This document shows, piece by piece, positions 44,418 to 53,111 of a stretch of DNA of 64,000 bases; within the stretch, counting starts at the first letter, position 1, and every line of letters starts with the position of its first letter. The notes beneath the pieces are model-generated. The model was not told where the DNA came from and made no database searches. It saw only the letters and a program-made list of their open reading frames with translations. Origin of the DNA: Rhodothermus marinus (GTDB taxonomy: Bacteria > Bacteroidota > Rhodothermia > Rhodothermales > Rhodothermaceae); contig NZ_AP019797.1 in assembly GCF_009936275.1 (NCBI RefSeq), forward strand, positions 1,045,501-1,109,500, read 5' to 3'. The position numbers were made by a program, and so were the translations under genes.

Positions 44418-45779
44418 ATGCCTAAAGTACGAGGACTACGCAAACGCCTGGATCCCGCCCGCCGGGAGGCGGTGCGGATGCTGGAACGCATCGAAAACGA
44501 TCAGGCTTACGTCAACCGTCTGACGTCGGCCGGACTGATCGACGAGCTGGAGCCGGAGGCCGGCCGCCGGGCTACCGAATACGTGGCCGGCGTGACGCGC
44601 TGGCGGCGCTGGCTCGACTTTCTGCTGGCACAGAACTACCGCGGCCGCTACGACAGCATGGAGCCCCGGCTGCGCCAGATCCTGCGGCTGGGTCTTTACG
44701 AACTGCTCTTCACGGACACGCCGCCTTATGCCGCGCTGCACGAGGCCGTCGAACTGGCCCGAAGGCTTGTGCGGCCGCAGGCCGGAGCCGTGGTGAACGC
44801 CGTGCTCCGATCGCTGCTGCGCCAGCGCGACTTTCTGCCGCAGCCGCAGACGGGCGACCCGGCCGAAGATCTGGCCATTCGCTATTCGCACCCGACCTGG
44901 ATCGTGCAGCGCTGGCTGGCTCGCTACGGACCGGCCGACACCGAGGCGCTCCTGCGCTACAACAACGAACGCCCCTGGTTTGGCGTGCGCGTGCGCACCG
45001 ACCGCATTCCGCGCCATGTGGTGCTGCATCGCCTGGCCGATCGGGGTCTCGAAGCCGAGCCGTCGCCCGTGCTGAACGACTTCATCCGGGTGCAGCGGCT
45101 GGGCCCCATCCTGGAAGACCGGCTCATCGAAAAAGGCCTGCTGGCCGTTCAGGATGAAAGCGCGGGCCTGGTGGTGCGTCTGCTCGATCCGCATCCGGAC
45201 GAAACCATCGTCGACGCCTGCGCGGCGCCCGGCGGCAAGACCACCTACATCGCTACGCGCATGCGCGACCACGGGCGCGTACTGGCTTTCGACGTGCACC
45301 CGAAGCGGACGGAACTGATCCGCAGAGCCGCCCTGCAGCAGGGGCTGACCAGCATTGCGGCCGAGACGCTCGACCTGCGCCAGGTGCCCGAGCGCTATCC
45401 GGACCTGCAGGCCGACCGCGTGCTGCTCGACGTGCCCTGCTCCGGGCTGGGCGTGCTCGCCAAACGGGCCGACCTGCGCTGGCACCGGCGTCCGGAGGAG
45501 CTGGACGAACTCGTCCGGCTGCAGGACGAGCTGCTGGAGGCGGCTGCCCGGCTGGTGCGTCCCGGCGGCATCCTGGTCTACAGCACCTGCACGATCGAGC
45601 CGGAGGAAAACGAAGCGCGTGTCCGGGCATTTCTGGCGCGGCATCCGGAGTTCACCGTGGAGCGGGCCGACGCCTGGGTGCCGGCCGAGATGGTTACGGC
45701 CGAAGGCTTCCTGGCCACCTGGCCGCCGCGCGACCGGATGGACGGGGCCTTTGCTGCGCGTCTGCGCCGAACGGCCTGA
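44418..45779 (+). CDS. rsmB: 16S rRNA m5C967 methyltransferase RsmB
   Basis: 453 residues from the ATG at 44418 (after AGGA); the frame is open further upstream but that part overlaps the lipoprotein gene. The N-terminal NusB-like RNA-binding domain spans about residues 10-150 (RYDSMEPRLRQILRLGLYEL). The SAM domain has DACAAPGGKTTYIATRM, the catalytic LLDVPCSGLGVLAKR and the second cysteine in YSTCTIEPEENE. It methylates C967 of 16S rRNA. An 8-bp gap to the next gene suggests an operon. Confidence 0.93.
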   Translation: MPKVRGLRKRLDPARREAVRMLERIENDQAYVNRLTSAGLIDELEPEAGRRATEYVAGVTRWRRWLDFLLAQNYRGRYDSMEPRLRQILRLGLYELLFTDTPPYAALHEAVELARRLVRPQAGAVVNAVLRSLLRQRDFLPQPQTGDPAEDLAIRYSHPTWIVQRWLARYGPADTEALLRYNNERPWFGVRVRTDRIPRHVVLHRLADRGLEAEPSPVLNDFIRVQRLGPILEDRLIEKGLLAVQDESAGLVVRLLDPHPDETIVDACAAPGGKTTYIATRMRDHGRVLAFDVHPKRTELIRRAALQQGLTSIAAETLDLRQVPERYPDLQADRVLLDVPCSGLGVLAKRADLRWHRRPEELDELVRLQDELLEAAARLVRPGGILVYSTCTIEPEENEARVRAFLARHPEFTVERADAWVPAEMVTAEGFLATWPPRDRMDGAFAARLRRTA

Positions 45780-45787
45780 AAACGAGC

Positions 45788-46336
45788 ATGGAAGCACTCA
45801 TCCGCGAACTGATTCCGCACGCGCCGCAATGGGGTCTGTTCGTGGCCCCGGAAATCCCGGAAGATCGTCTCCGGGGCGCGCTGGCCGACTACGCGCAGGG
45901 CGTGGCGCCCCACGAAGTGCTGGCGCTTTACGACGCGACACTGATGGGCACGGGACGGGACGGCGCCGTCTTCCTGCGAGATCGGTTCGTGTTCCAGAAC
46001 CTGGATCTGGAACCCCCACAGACCGTCCGTTACGAAGACCTGGTGGACGTCGAACTGAAGCGGCGATTGCTGGGCGGTCGCCGTATCGAACTGCAGGTCA
46101 ACCGCGGCCGCGCCACCTTCACGCTGTCGATGGACTTCTCTGGCAGGCCCAAAGCGGCCCCTTACATCGCACGCTTTCTGCAGGAGGCCATGCTGCGCGC
46201 ACCTTCCGCGCCACAAGCTCCGGCGACGCAAACCGATCGCGAAGCGGTGCAGGCCCTACTCCAGCAGTTGCTGGAAACAGGGAAACTGAGCCGGCGCGAC
46301 TACGAACGCCTGCTCGAAGTGTTACGATCTGGTTAA
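45788..46336 (+). CDS. Hypothetical protein, PH-like with SHOCT-like tail
   Basis: 182 residues, no signal or membrane segments. The central part (ALYDATLMGTGRDGAVFLRD, YEDLVDVELKRRLLGG, GRATFTLSMDFSG) reads like a small beta-sandwich of the bacterial PH-like type. The last 35 residues (ALLQQLLETGKLSRRDYERL) resemble the short helical SHOCT motif. This is a fold-level guess; the role is unknown. It follows rsmB closely and ends at a hairpin with a T-run, so it should be co-transcribed with rsmB. Confidence 0.6.
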   Translation: MEALIRELIPHAPQWGLFVAPEIPEDRLRGALADYAQGVAPHEVLALYDATLMGTGRDGAVFLRDRFVFQNLDLEPPQTVRYEDLVDVELKRRLLGGRRIELQVNRGRATFTLSMDFSGRPKAAPYIARFLQEAMLRAPSAPQAPATQTDREAVQALLQQLLETGKLSRRDYERLLEVLRSG

Positions 46337-46361
46337 CCGGGAAAACTTTCCCGCGGTTTTT
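46337..46361 (+). terminator. Probable terminator
   Basis: Hairpin CGGGAAA/TTTCCCG with a 2-base spacer, then CGG and six T residues, directly after the stop codon. The tiny loop makes it less certain. Confidence 0.5.
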
Positions 46362-46435
46362 TCCGTTAGAACCTTCCCCGTGGGAGGAACGCTGCGGCGA
46401 TCCGATGCAACCCGGAACCAAATCGAGGAGACGCT

Positions 46436-47065
46436 ATGGCTTTCACGCTGCCCCCGTTGCCCTATCCGTATGACGCCCTCGAGCCGTATGTCGATGCGCA
46501 GACGATGGAAATTCATTACACGAAGCACCATCAGGGCTACGTCAACAACCTGAACAAGGCGCTCGAGGGCTACCCCGAGCTGCAGAACAAGTCGATTGAA
46601 GAGTTGCTGCGCGGCATCAACGAAATTCCCGAGGCGATCCGGACCGCCGTGCGCAACAACGGTGGCGGACACGCCAACCACAGCCTGTTCTGGACCATCA
46701 TGAAACCCAATGGTGGGGGTGAACCCACCGGTGAACTGGCCGAGGCGATCAAGGCCACGTTCGGTTCGTTCGAGGCTTTCAAGGAGAAGTTCTCGGCCAC
46801 GGCCGCCGGACACTTCGGCAGCGGCTGGGCCTGGCTGGTGGTGGACGAAAACGGCAAGCTCCAGGTCTATTCGACGCCGAACCAGGACAGCCCCTACATG
46901 CAGGGCCATACGCCTATCCTGGGGCTGGACGTCTGGGAGCATGCCTACTACCTGAAGTATCAGAACCGCCGCGCCGAGTACATCCAGAACTGGTGGAACG
47001 TGGTCAACTGGGACCAGGTGGCCCAGTACTACAAGGAGGCGCTGGCGAAAGTCGCGGCGGCCTGA
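46436..47065 (+). CDS. sodA: Superoxide dismutase, Fe/Mn family
   Basis: 209 residues. Metal ligands are His27 ([12 protein letters not shown]), the His of [10 protein letters not shown], and Asp and His in [20 protein letters not shown]. The signature DVWEHAYY is exact. [11 protein letters not shown] and PILGLD are as in the family. It dismutates superoxide in the cytoplasm; Fe or Mn preference cannot be fixed from sequence. It has its own ribosome site (GAGGAG before the ATG) and a terminator. Confidence 0.97.
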   Translation: MAFTLPPLPYPYDALEPYVDAQTMEIHYTKHHQGYVNNLNKALEGYPELQNKSIEELLRGINEIPEAIRTAVRNNGGGHANHSLFWTIMKPNGGGEPTGELAEAIKATFGSFEAFKEKFSATAAGHFGSGWAWLVVDENGKLQVYSTPNQDSPYMQGHTPILGLDVWEHAYYLKYQNRRAEYIQNWWNVVNWDQVAQYYKEALAKVAAA

Positions 47066-47087
47066 ACCGCCCGGCGATCGAAACGTG

Positions 47088-47117
47088 AAAGGCAGGGCAT
47101 CAGGCCCTGCCTTTTTT
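47088..47117 (+). terminator. Intrinsic terminator of sodA
   Basis: Stem AAAGGCAGGGC/GCCCTGCCTTT around 5 bases, ending in a six-T run. Confidence 0.93.
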
Positions 47118-47138
47118 GTTGATCCGGGGAGTCCACGC

Positions 47139-47765
47139 ATGGAGTTGCCGGAGTCAATCAGCTGGCACTGGCTGCGCTACGATCCGTCCTGCGAGCCCCG
47201 CTGGCGGTCGTGGCTTTCGGAAGACGAGGGCCGGCGGCTGGCGGGCTTCCGGCGTGTGCAGCGGCAGCGGGCGTTTCTGCTGGGACGGGCAGCCGCCCGG
47301 CAGTTGCTGGCCGAACGCCTGGGCATAGCTCCCGAGCGCGTGCCCCTTGTGGCGCGTCCCGACGAGCCGCCGCAGGTGCCGGGCACGGGGCTGTTCGTCT
47401 CGATCGCCCATGCCGACGAAGTGGCGCTGGCCGCCGTCGCTCCCCATCCGATCGGGGCCGATCTGGAGCGCCTCAAACCACGCCCACCCGAACTCTATCG
47501 TTACGTGTTGCATCCAGATGAGTACCCGCTGCTGCGTCATTTCGGGGACGATCCGGGGCAGGCCGTGATCTGGTGCTGGGCCTTCAAGGAAGCCGTGCTG
47601 AAAGGGCTCGGCGTCGGCCTGCGCTGCTCGCCTCGAAGGCTCCGACTGGTGCTGGAGACGGCCACGCGTGGCCGCGTGCTGCTGGAAGATGGCACGAGCT
47701 GGCAGGTGCGGGCATCCGAGCACGACGGCTATGTTCGGGCACTGGCCTGGCCCGAAAATCTGTAG
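47139..47765 (+). CDS. 4'-phosphopantetheinyl transferase, Sfp-type
   Basis: 208 residues from the ATG at 47139, with GGGGAG 7 bases upstream. The Sfp family signatures are present: RRVQRQRAFLLGRAAARQLL, FVSIAHADEVALAAVA, PIGADLERLKP with the Mg-binding Asp and Glu, and WCWAFKEAVLKGLGVGLR. It moves the phosphopantetheine arm of CoA to acyl-carrier or peptidyl-carrier proteins. No polyketide or peptide synthetase lies in the window, so the target is probably the fatty-acid ACP or a distant cluster. Confidence 0.9.
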   Translation: MELPESISWHWLRYDPSCEPRWRSWLSEDEGRRLAGFRRVQRQRAFLLGRAAARQLLAERLGIAPERVPLVARPDEPPQVPGTGLFVSIAHADEVALAAVAPHPIGADLERLKPRPPELYRYVLHPDEYPLLRHFGDDPGQAVIWCWAFKEAVLKGLGVGLRCSPRRLRLVLETATRGRVLLEDGTSWQVRASEHDGYVRALAWPENL

Positions 47766-47787
47766 CGCATCGAAGCCTTTTTCGTTC

Positions 47788-47795
47788 TATATTGG
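47788..47795 (+). promoter_or_regulatory. Possible -10/-7 box of menB
   Basis: TATATTGG, 45 bases before the menB start, seven of eight matches to TAnnTTTG. No convincing upstream box. Confidence 0.3.
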
Positions 47796-47839
47796 CGCCG
47801 ACAATCCCGAAGTTGTCTCACGAAAACACAGGAGCCGCC

Positions 47840-48736
47840 ATGGTTTCGGCCATTTTCGATCCCGACCGCTGGGTGGAAGTCGAAGGATTCCAGTTCGAGG
47901 ACATCACCTACCATCGCGCCAAGGATCAGGGTACGGTCCGCATTGCCTTCAACCGGCCGGAAGTGCTCAACGCGTTTCGCCCCAAGACCGTCGATGAACT
48001 CTATCAGGCGCTCGACCACGCCCGCCAGACGCCGGATGTCGGCGTGGTGCTGCTGACGGGCAACGGCCCCTCGAAAAAGCACGGCAAGTGGTCCTTTTCG
48101 GCCGGGGGCGATCAGCGCGTGCGCGGACCGTCGGGCTACCAGTACGAGGAAGGGGACGACTCGCCCGCCGCAAAGGCCCGCATGGGCCGGCTGCACATTC
48201 TGGAAGTGCAGCGGTTGATCCGCTTCATGCCCAAGGTGGTGATCGCCGTGGTGCCCGGCTGGGCGGTGGGCGGCGGCCACAGCCTGCACGTTGTTTGTGA
48301 CCTGACGATCGCCAGCCGGGAGCATGCGCTCTTCAAGCAGACCGATCCTGACGTGGCCAGCTTCGACGGGGGCTTTGGCTCGGCCTATCTGGCTCGCATG
48401 GTAGGACAGAAACGCGCCCGCGAGATCTTCTTCCTGGGCCGCACCTACACGGCCGAGGAGGCCTACCAGATGGGTATGGTCAACGCCGTGGTGCCGCACG
48501 AAAAGCTCGAAGAGGTGGCGCTGGAGTGGGCGGCCGAGATCAACCGGAAAAGTCCGACGGCCATCCGCATGCTCAAGTACGCCTTCAACCTGATCGACGA
48601 CGGCCTGATCGGCCAGCAACTCTTTGCCGGCGAGGCGACCCGACTGGCCTACATGACCGAAGAAGCCCGCGAGGGCCGCGATGCCTTCCTCGAAAAGCGC
48701 AAGCCGGACTACTCAAAATTTCCCTGGTATTACTGA
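47840..48736 (+). CDS. menB: 1,4-dihydroxy-2-naphthoyl-CoA synthase
   Basis: 298 residues from the ATG at 47840 (ACAGGAG, 5 bases upstream). Crotonase fold with MenB-specific features: the long N-terminus, FNRPEVLNAFRPKTVDELYQ, FSAGGDQRVRG, VPGWAVGGGHSLHVVCDLTI, KQTDPDVASFDGGFGSAYLA, and the C-terminal EKRKPDYSKFPWYY. It closes the second ring of menaquinone from o-succinylbenzoyl-CoA. The other men genes are not in the window. Menaquinone fits a respiratory Bacteroidota-like organism. Confidence 0.95.
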   Translation: MVSAIFDPDRWVEVEGFQFEDITYHRAKDQGTVRIAFNRPEVLNAFRPKTVDELYQALDHARQTPDVGVVLLTGNGPSKKHGKWSFSAGGDQRVRGPSGYQYEEGDDSPAAKARMGRLHILEVQRLIRFMPKVVIAVVPGWAVGGGHSLHVVCDLTIASREHALFKQTDPDVASFDGGFGSAYLARMVGQKRAREIFFLGRTYTAEEAYQMGMVNAVVPHEKLEEVALEWAAEINRKSPTAIRMLKYAFNLIDDGLIGQQLFAGEATRLAYMTEEAREGRDAFLEKRKPDYSKFPWYY

Positions 48737-48786
48737 TGCGATTTCAAGGGCACGTGCGTGGCATCCCCTGACCCGCTTCTTTCCCC

Positions 48787-49028
48787 GTGCTTTCTCACAT
48801 GGCCGAGGATTTCCCGGAAATCGTATTACCGAGGCGCTCCTTCCGTAATCGCCGACTCAATGGAGCATATGAGAAAGCACGGGCGCACACTGCGGTGCCT
48901 CCTACCAGACAAACAACAACGTTTCTACCAGGTAGGGGCGGACCGCTGTGCCCGCCCGATCCTACCCGCTGGATTACGTCCGCCACACGGGGTGCGGCAC
49001 TCTCATGCACCGGTAAATCAGCGACCCC
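48787..49028 (+). repeat. Dispersed repeat family A, copy 4
   Basis: The longest copy. TTTCCCGGAAATCGTATTAC is followed by a short extra segment (TAATCGCCGACTCAATGGAG), then GAGAAAGCACGGGCGCACAC, GGTAGGGGCGGACCGCTGTG and ATGCACCGGTAAATCAGCGA. The extra segment resembles the other end of the element inverted, so this copy may be a nested insertion. Confidence 0.87.
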
Positions 49029-49034
49029 GTATAG

Positions 49035-49185
49035 GTCGGCAAGAGGCCAGGCAGCTACTGGCGAAAGGAGACTGGGACGTCCGACTTCGAGGGTGTCGCT
49101 GGCGCGACCAGGGATTGGCGTTTCAGAAGAAAGGCTCCTCTGAGAAATTCCCACGCCCGGCCGAACTTTTGCGGCCGGGTTTTTG
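49035..49185 (+). ncRNA. Candidate structured leader RNA upstream of icmF
   Basis: No open frame. GTCGG (49035) can pair with CCGAC (49081), enclosing GCCAG/CTGGC (49046-49062). Then GTCGC-TGGC-GCGAC (49095-49108) forms a perfect hairpin, and an intrinsic terminator ends the region 42 bases before the icmF start. I do not recognise a known riboswitch class. Confidence 0.4.
49156..49185 (+). terminator. Intrinsic terminator between repeat A and icmF
   Basis: Stem CCCGGCCG/CGGCCGGG, 8-base loop, then five T residues. Since no gene ends nearby, it either ends a small RNA or acts as an attenuator for icmF. Confidence 0.85.
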
Positions 49186-49226
49186 TTTTCTATGGCTGAA
49201 AGCGCTTGCGAAAACCGAAGATCCCC

Positions 49227-52200
49227 ATGGAAACGCGTATCTATAAACCCAAACACCGCATCCGCTTCGTCACGGCGGCCAGCCTTTTCGACGGACACGA
49301 CGCCGCCATCAATCTGATCCGGCGTTTGCTCCAGGCCAGCGGCGCCGAGGTCATCCATCTGGGCCACAATCGCTCCGTCCACGAGATCGTCGAGACGGCC
49401 ATCCAGGAGGACGTGCAGGGCATCGCCGTCTCGAGCTACCAGGGCGGGCACATGGAGTTTTTCAAATACATGATCGACCTGCTCAGAGAGCGGGGCGCCT
49501 CGTACATCAAGGTCTTCGGTGGGGGCGGTGGTGTGATCGTGCCCGAGGAGATCCGGGAGCTGGAAGCCTACAGCGTCTGCAAGATCTTCTCGCCGGAGGA
49601 CGGGCTGCGCATGGGCCTACAGGGCATGGTCAACTACATGCTGGAGCAGTGCGACTTTCCGACCGTGCACCAGCTCGAAGCCGAAGAGCTGGAACGGGTG
49701 CGGCAGCGGGACAAAAAAGCGCTGGCCCGTGTGCTGACGGCCATCGAATCGCGGTTGCTGGAGCACGTGCCGGCGCACCTGGTGCCCGAGCCGGCCGGCG
49801 GCGACGGTGCGCCGGCGGCCGAGGTGCGCACGGCACCGGTGGTGGGCATCACCGGTACCGGCGGTGCGGGCAAATCGACGCTGACCGACGAGCTGATTCG
49901 TCGCTTTCTCAACGACTTCGAGGACATCCATATCGCCGTGCTCTCGGTGGATCCCACGCGGCGGCGCACGGGCGGGGCGTTGCTGGGCGACCGCATTCGC
50001 ATGAACGCGCTCTACGGCGAGCACGGCGACCGCGTCTACATGCGTTCGTTCGCCACGCGCCAGGCCCATCGCTCCATCTCCGAATCGCTGAAGGAAGCCA
50101 TCGACGTGTGCCGGGCGGCCGGTTTCGACCTGATCTTCGTCGAGACGGCCGGCATCGGCCAGAGCGACACGGAGATCGTGGATCTGGCCGACATCACGCT
50201 CTATGTGATGACCCAGGACTACGGCGCCCCGACCCAGCTCGAAAAGATTGGGATGCTGGACCTGGCCGATCTGATCGCGCTGAACAAGTTCGAAAAGCGG
50301 GGCAGCCAGGATGCATTGCGCGACATCCGCAAGCAGGTGCAGCGCAACCGGGGCGCCTTCGATCAACCCCTGGAGGCCATGCCGGTCTTTCCGACCATGG
50401 CCTCGCACTTCAACGACCCGGGCACGACGCGGCTCTACCTGGCGCTGCTCGAGCTGCTCAACGAACGCTTCCGCTTTGGCCGGACTTCCCGGCTTTTCAA
50501 GCCCGAGGAGCTTCCGGAGGTCGATCCCGAAAAACTGGCCATCATTCCGCCGAAGCGTGAGCGCTACCTGGGCGAGATCGTCGAGACCTGCCGCAACTAC
50601 CGAAAGTGGGTAGAGGAGCAGGTGACCTACGCCCGCAAGTGGGGTGAGGCGGTGGGCGCGCGGCGTCAGGTGGAGCGTTGGGCGCCCGAAGACCGTGAGC
50701 TGCTGCTGGAGCGGCTCGATCAGATGATTCGTCACTGGTGGGACAAGCTCGACGCTCGCTGCAAGCGGATCCTGGAAGAGTGGGACGCCACGGCCGAACG
50801 CTACCGCCAGGAGACGTTCACCTACAAGGTGCGGGATAAAGAAATCACCACATCGCTCTACCACACCTCGCTGGCGGGCACGAAGGTGCCCCGTGTGGCC
50901 CTGCCACGCTACGAAGATCCCGGCGAGCGGCTGCGCTTTGCGCTGCTGGAGAATCTGCCCGGCTACTTCCCCTACACGGCCGGCGTCTATCCGTTCAAGC
51001 GTACCGAGGAGGAGCCCACGCGCATGTTCGCGGGCGAAGGAACGCCCGAGCGCACCAATCGCCGCTTCCACTACATCTCCGAGGGCATGTCGGCCAAGCG
51101 GCTCTCGACCGCCTTCGACTCGGTGACGCTCTACGGACGCGATCCGGACGAACGCCCGGACATCTACGGCAAGATCGGCAACGCCGGCGTGTCGATCTGC
51201 ACGCTCGACGACATGAAGAAGCTCTACTCGGGCTTCAACCTGTGCGACCCGAAGACGAGCGTCTCGATGACGATCAACGGGCCGGCGCCCATGATTCTGG
51301 CCATGTTTCTGAACACGGCCATCGACCAGCAGGTGGAGTACTACCTGCGGGAGATCGGCCGCTGGGAAGAAGTCGAGCGGGCCATTGCCGAGCGGCTGGG
51401 CGACGAGCGGCCGCGCTACGTGCCCTTCGGGCCTCAGGGACGGCTCGACAGCCTGCCCCCCACGCACGACGGCACCGGACTGGGGCTGCTGGGCACGAGC
51501 GGTGCCGAGCTGGTCGAGTGGGGACTGCTCGACCGCGAAACCTACGAAAACATCAAGGCCCGGTCGCTTTCGGTGGTGCGCGGCACCGTGCAGGCCGACA
51601 TCCTGAAAGAAGACCAGGCGCAGAACACCTGCATCTTCTCGACCGAGTTTGCGCTGCGCCTGATGGGCGACGTGCAGCAGTATTTCATCGACCATAAGAT
51701 CCGCAACTTCTACTCGGTCTCGATCTCCGGCTACCATATCGCCGAGGCAGGCGCCAACCCGATCACGCAACTGGCCTTCACGCTGGCCAACGGCTTCACC
51801 TACGTGGAGTACTACCTGAGCCGGGGCATGCACATCGACGATTTTGCCCCGAACCTGTCCTTCTTCTTCTCGAACGGCATGGATCCGGAGTACAGCGTGA
51901 TCGGCCGGGTAGCCCGGCGCATCTGGGCCGTGGTGATGCGGGATAAGTACGGCGCCAACGAGCGGAGCCAGAAGCTCAAGTACCACATTCAGACCTCGGG
52001 GCGTAGCCTGCACGCCAAGGAGATCGTCTTCAACGACATCCGCACAACGCTGCAGGCGCTCATGGCCATCTACGACAACTGCAACTCGTTGCACACGAAC
52101 GCCTACGACGAGGCCATCACGACGCCCACCGAGGAGAGCGTGCGCCGCGCCATCGCCATCCAGCTCATCATCAACAAGGAGTTCGGGCTGGCCAAGAACG

Positions 52201-52679
52201 AGAACCCATTGCAGGGTAGCTTCATCATCGAGGAATTGACTGACCTGGTCGAAGAGGCGGTGCTGCAGGAGTTCGAGCGCATCGACCGACGCGGCGGTGT
52301 GCTGGGTGCCATGGAGTCGATGTACCAGCGCGGAAAAATCCAGGAAGAATCGCTGCTCTACGAGCGCAAAAAACACAGCGGCGAGCTGCCGATCATCGGC
52401 GTGAACACGTTCCTGCCGAAGAACGGCGAGTCGCACGATGCACCGACGGCGCTGATGCGCTCGCACGAGGAGGAAAAACGCCACCAGATTGAAAACCTGC
52501 GGGCCTTCCAGCGGCGCAATGCGCATCGGGCGCCGCGCATGCTGGAACGGCTGCAGCAGGTGGCGCGTCGCGGCGAGAACGTATTTGCCGAGCTGATGGA
52601 AACCGTGCGCTACTGCTCGCTGGGGCAGATCACGAAGGCGCTGTTCGAAGTGGGCGGCGAGTACCGGCGCAATATGTAG
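49227..52679 (+). CDS. icmF: Fused B12-dependent acyl-CoA mutase with G-protein chaperone (IcmF)
   Basis: 1150 residues from the ATG at 49227. Three blocks are visible. A B12-binding domain (1 to about 140) has [13 protein letters not shown] as the His-on loop and [12 protein letters not shown] MeaB/ArgK-type GTPase (about 200-480) has the P-loop [14 protein letters not shown] and [15 protein letters not shown]. The mutase barrel (about 560-1080) has [35 protein letters not shown]-like and [20 protein letters not shown]. This order is specific to IcmF, which isomerises isobutyryl-CoA and n-butyryl-CoA or related acyl-CoAs with adenosylcobalamin. Exact substrate preference needs pocket residues I cannot assign safely. 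Own leader and terminator. Confidence 0.92.
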   Translation: METRIYKPKHRIRFVTAASLFDGHDAAINLIRRLLQASGAEVIHLGHNRSVHEIVETAIQEDVQGIAVSSYQGGHMEFFKYMIDLLRERGASYIKVFGGGGGVIVPEEIRELEAYSVCKIFSPEDGLRMGLQGMVNYMLEQCDFPTVHQLEAEELERVRQRDKKALARVLTAIESRLLEHVPAHLVPEPAGGDGAPAAEVRTAPVVGITGTGGAGKSTLTDELIRRFLNDFEDIHIAVLSVDPTRRRTGGALLGDRIRMNALYGEHGDRVYMRSFATRQAHRSISESLKEAIDVCRAAGFDLIFVETAGIGQSDTEIVDLADITLYVMTQDYGAPTQLEKIGMLDLADLIALNKFEKRGSQDALRDIRKQVQRNRGAFDQPLEAMPVFPTMASHFNDPGTTRLYLALLELLNERFRFGRTSRLFKPEELPEVDPEKLAIIPPKRERYLGEIVETCRNYRKWVEEQVTYARKWGEAVGARRQVERWAPEDRELLLERLDQMIRHWWDKLDARCKRILEEWDATAERYRQETFTYKVRDKEITTSLYHTSLAGTKVPRVALPRYEDPGERLRFALLENLPGYFPYTAGVYPFKRTEEEPTRMFAGEGTPERTNRRFHYISEGMSAKRLSTAFDSVTLYGRDPDERPDIYGKIGNAGVSICTLDDMKKLYSGFNLCDPKTSVSMTINGPAPMILAMFLNTAIDQQVEYYLREIGRWEEVERAIAERLGDERPRYVPFGPQGRLDSLPPTHDGTGLGLLGTSGAELVEWGLLDRETYENIKARSLSVVRGTVQADILKEDQAQNTCIFSTEFALRLMGDVQQYFIDHKIRNFYSVSISGYHIAEAGANPITQLAFTLANGFTYVEYYLSRGMHIDDFAPNLSFFFSNGMDPEYSVIGRVARRIWAVVMRDKYGANERSQKLKYHIQTSGRSLHAKEIVFNDIRTTLQALMAIYDNCNSLHTNAYDEAITTPTEESVRRAIAIQLIINKEFGLAKNENPLQGSFIIEELTDLVEEAVLQEFERIDRRGGVLGAMESMYQRGKIQEESLLYERKKHSGELPIIGVNTFLPKNGESHDAPTALMRSHEEEKRHQIENLRAFQRRNAHRAPRMLERLQQVARRGENVFAELMETVRYCSLGQITKALFEVGGEYRRNM

Positions 52680-52703
52680 CCGTTCATGTTGTTCGGCGGG
52701 GAC

Positions 52704-52742
52704 AAATGGAAAAAGCCGGGAGCGACCCGGCTTTTTCCATTT
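52704..52742. terminator. Bidirectional intrinsic terminator
   Basis: A 17-bp perfect stem, AAATGGAAAAAGCCGGG and its complement, around AGCGA. T-runs occur on both strands, between convergent icmF and the FmdB-like gene. Confidence 0.93.
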
Positions 52743-52762
52743 CCGTTCACTGCAGAACGACT

Positions 52763-53014
52763 TCAGTCGCTTTTGCTCTCCGAAGTGGAGGCTGTGCTTT
52801 TGGTCTTGCTGCCGTTCGAGCCGTTGCTGCTACCCTTGCGGGCGTAGTCGGTCAGGTAAAAGCCACTACCCTTGAAAATCAATCCGGCCGAACCCGTGAT
52901 GATGCGCTCGACGCGCTGGCCGGTGGTCGGACAATGCGTCAGCGGGGGATCGGTGATGCGCTGTTCGATCTCGAACGTCGTCCCATCCTCACGACGGTAC
53001 ACGTAGGTCGGCAT
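52763..53014 (-). CDS. FmdB-like regulator lacking the zinc-ribbon cysteines
   Basis: 83 residues from the ATG at 53014 (AAGGGGTG upstream). The order MPTYVYRREDGTTFEIEQ, ITDPPLTHCPTTGQRVERII and SGLIFKGSGFYLTDY follows FmdB/zinc-ribbon putative regulators exactly. Those normally have two CxxC pairs; here the first pair is replaced by REDG, and only one Cys of the second remains (CPTTG). The tail is low-complexity Ser, Lys and Asn. It therefore cannot bind zinc in the family way. Last gene of the minus-strand run. Confidence 0.82.
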   Translation of the reverse strand: MPTYVYRREDGTTFEIEQRITDPPLTHCPTTGQRVERIITGSAGLIFKGSGFYLTDYARKGSSNGSNGSKTKSTASTSESKSD

Positions 53015-53111
53015 GGCGACACCCCTTCTGGTTTGACAGCTTGCTGCAAATCTGGCGCAGAGGACGCCACAAATCGCATTCCAGCCCGACAACCTGTCGG
53101 ACGGCGCTGTT

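Noticed and set aside
47840-48736. Generic enoyl-CoA hydratase as the identity of the crotonase gene
   Set aside because: MenB-specific regions, including the DPDVASFDGG block and the C-terminal KPDYSKFPWYY, are present.
49030-49226. Cobalamin riboswitch upstream of icmF
   Set aside because: The conserved B12-box and GCCACTG-type core are not seen, although the position would be sensible.
49617-52526. 969-residue open frame on the minus strand inside icmF
   Set aside because: It is antisense to a well-supported gene, has no recognisable motif, and long antisense frames are expected in high-GC coding DNA. The same applies to the long minus frames at 25871-28585, 20680-22887, 30108-32978 and 15669-17531.
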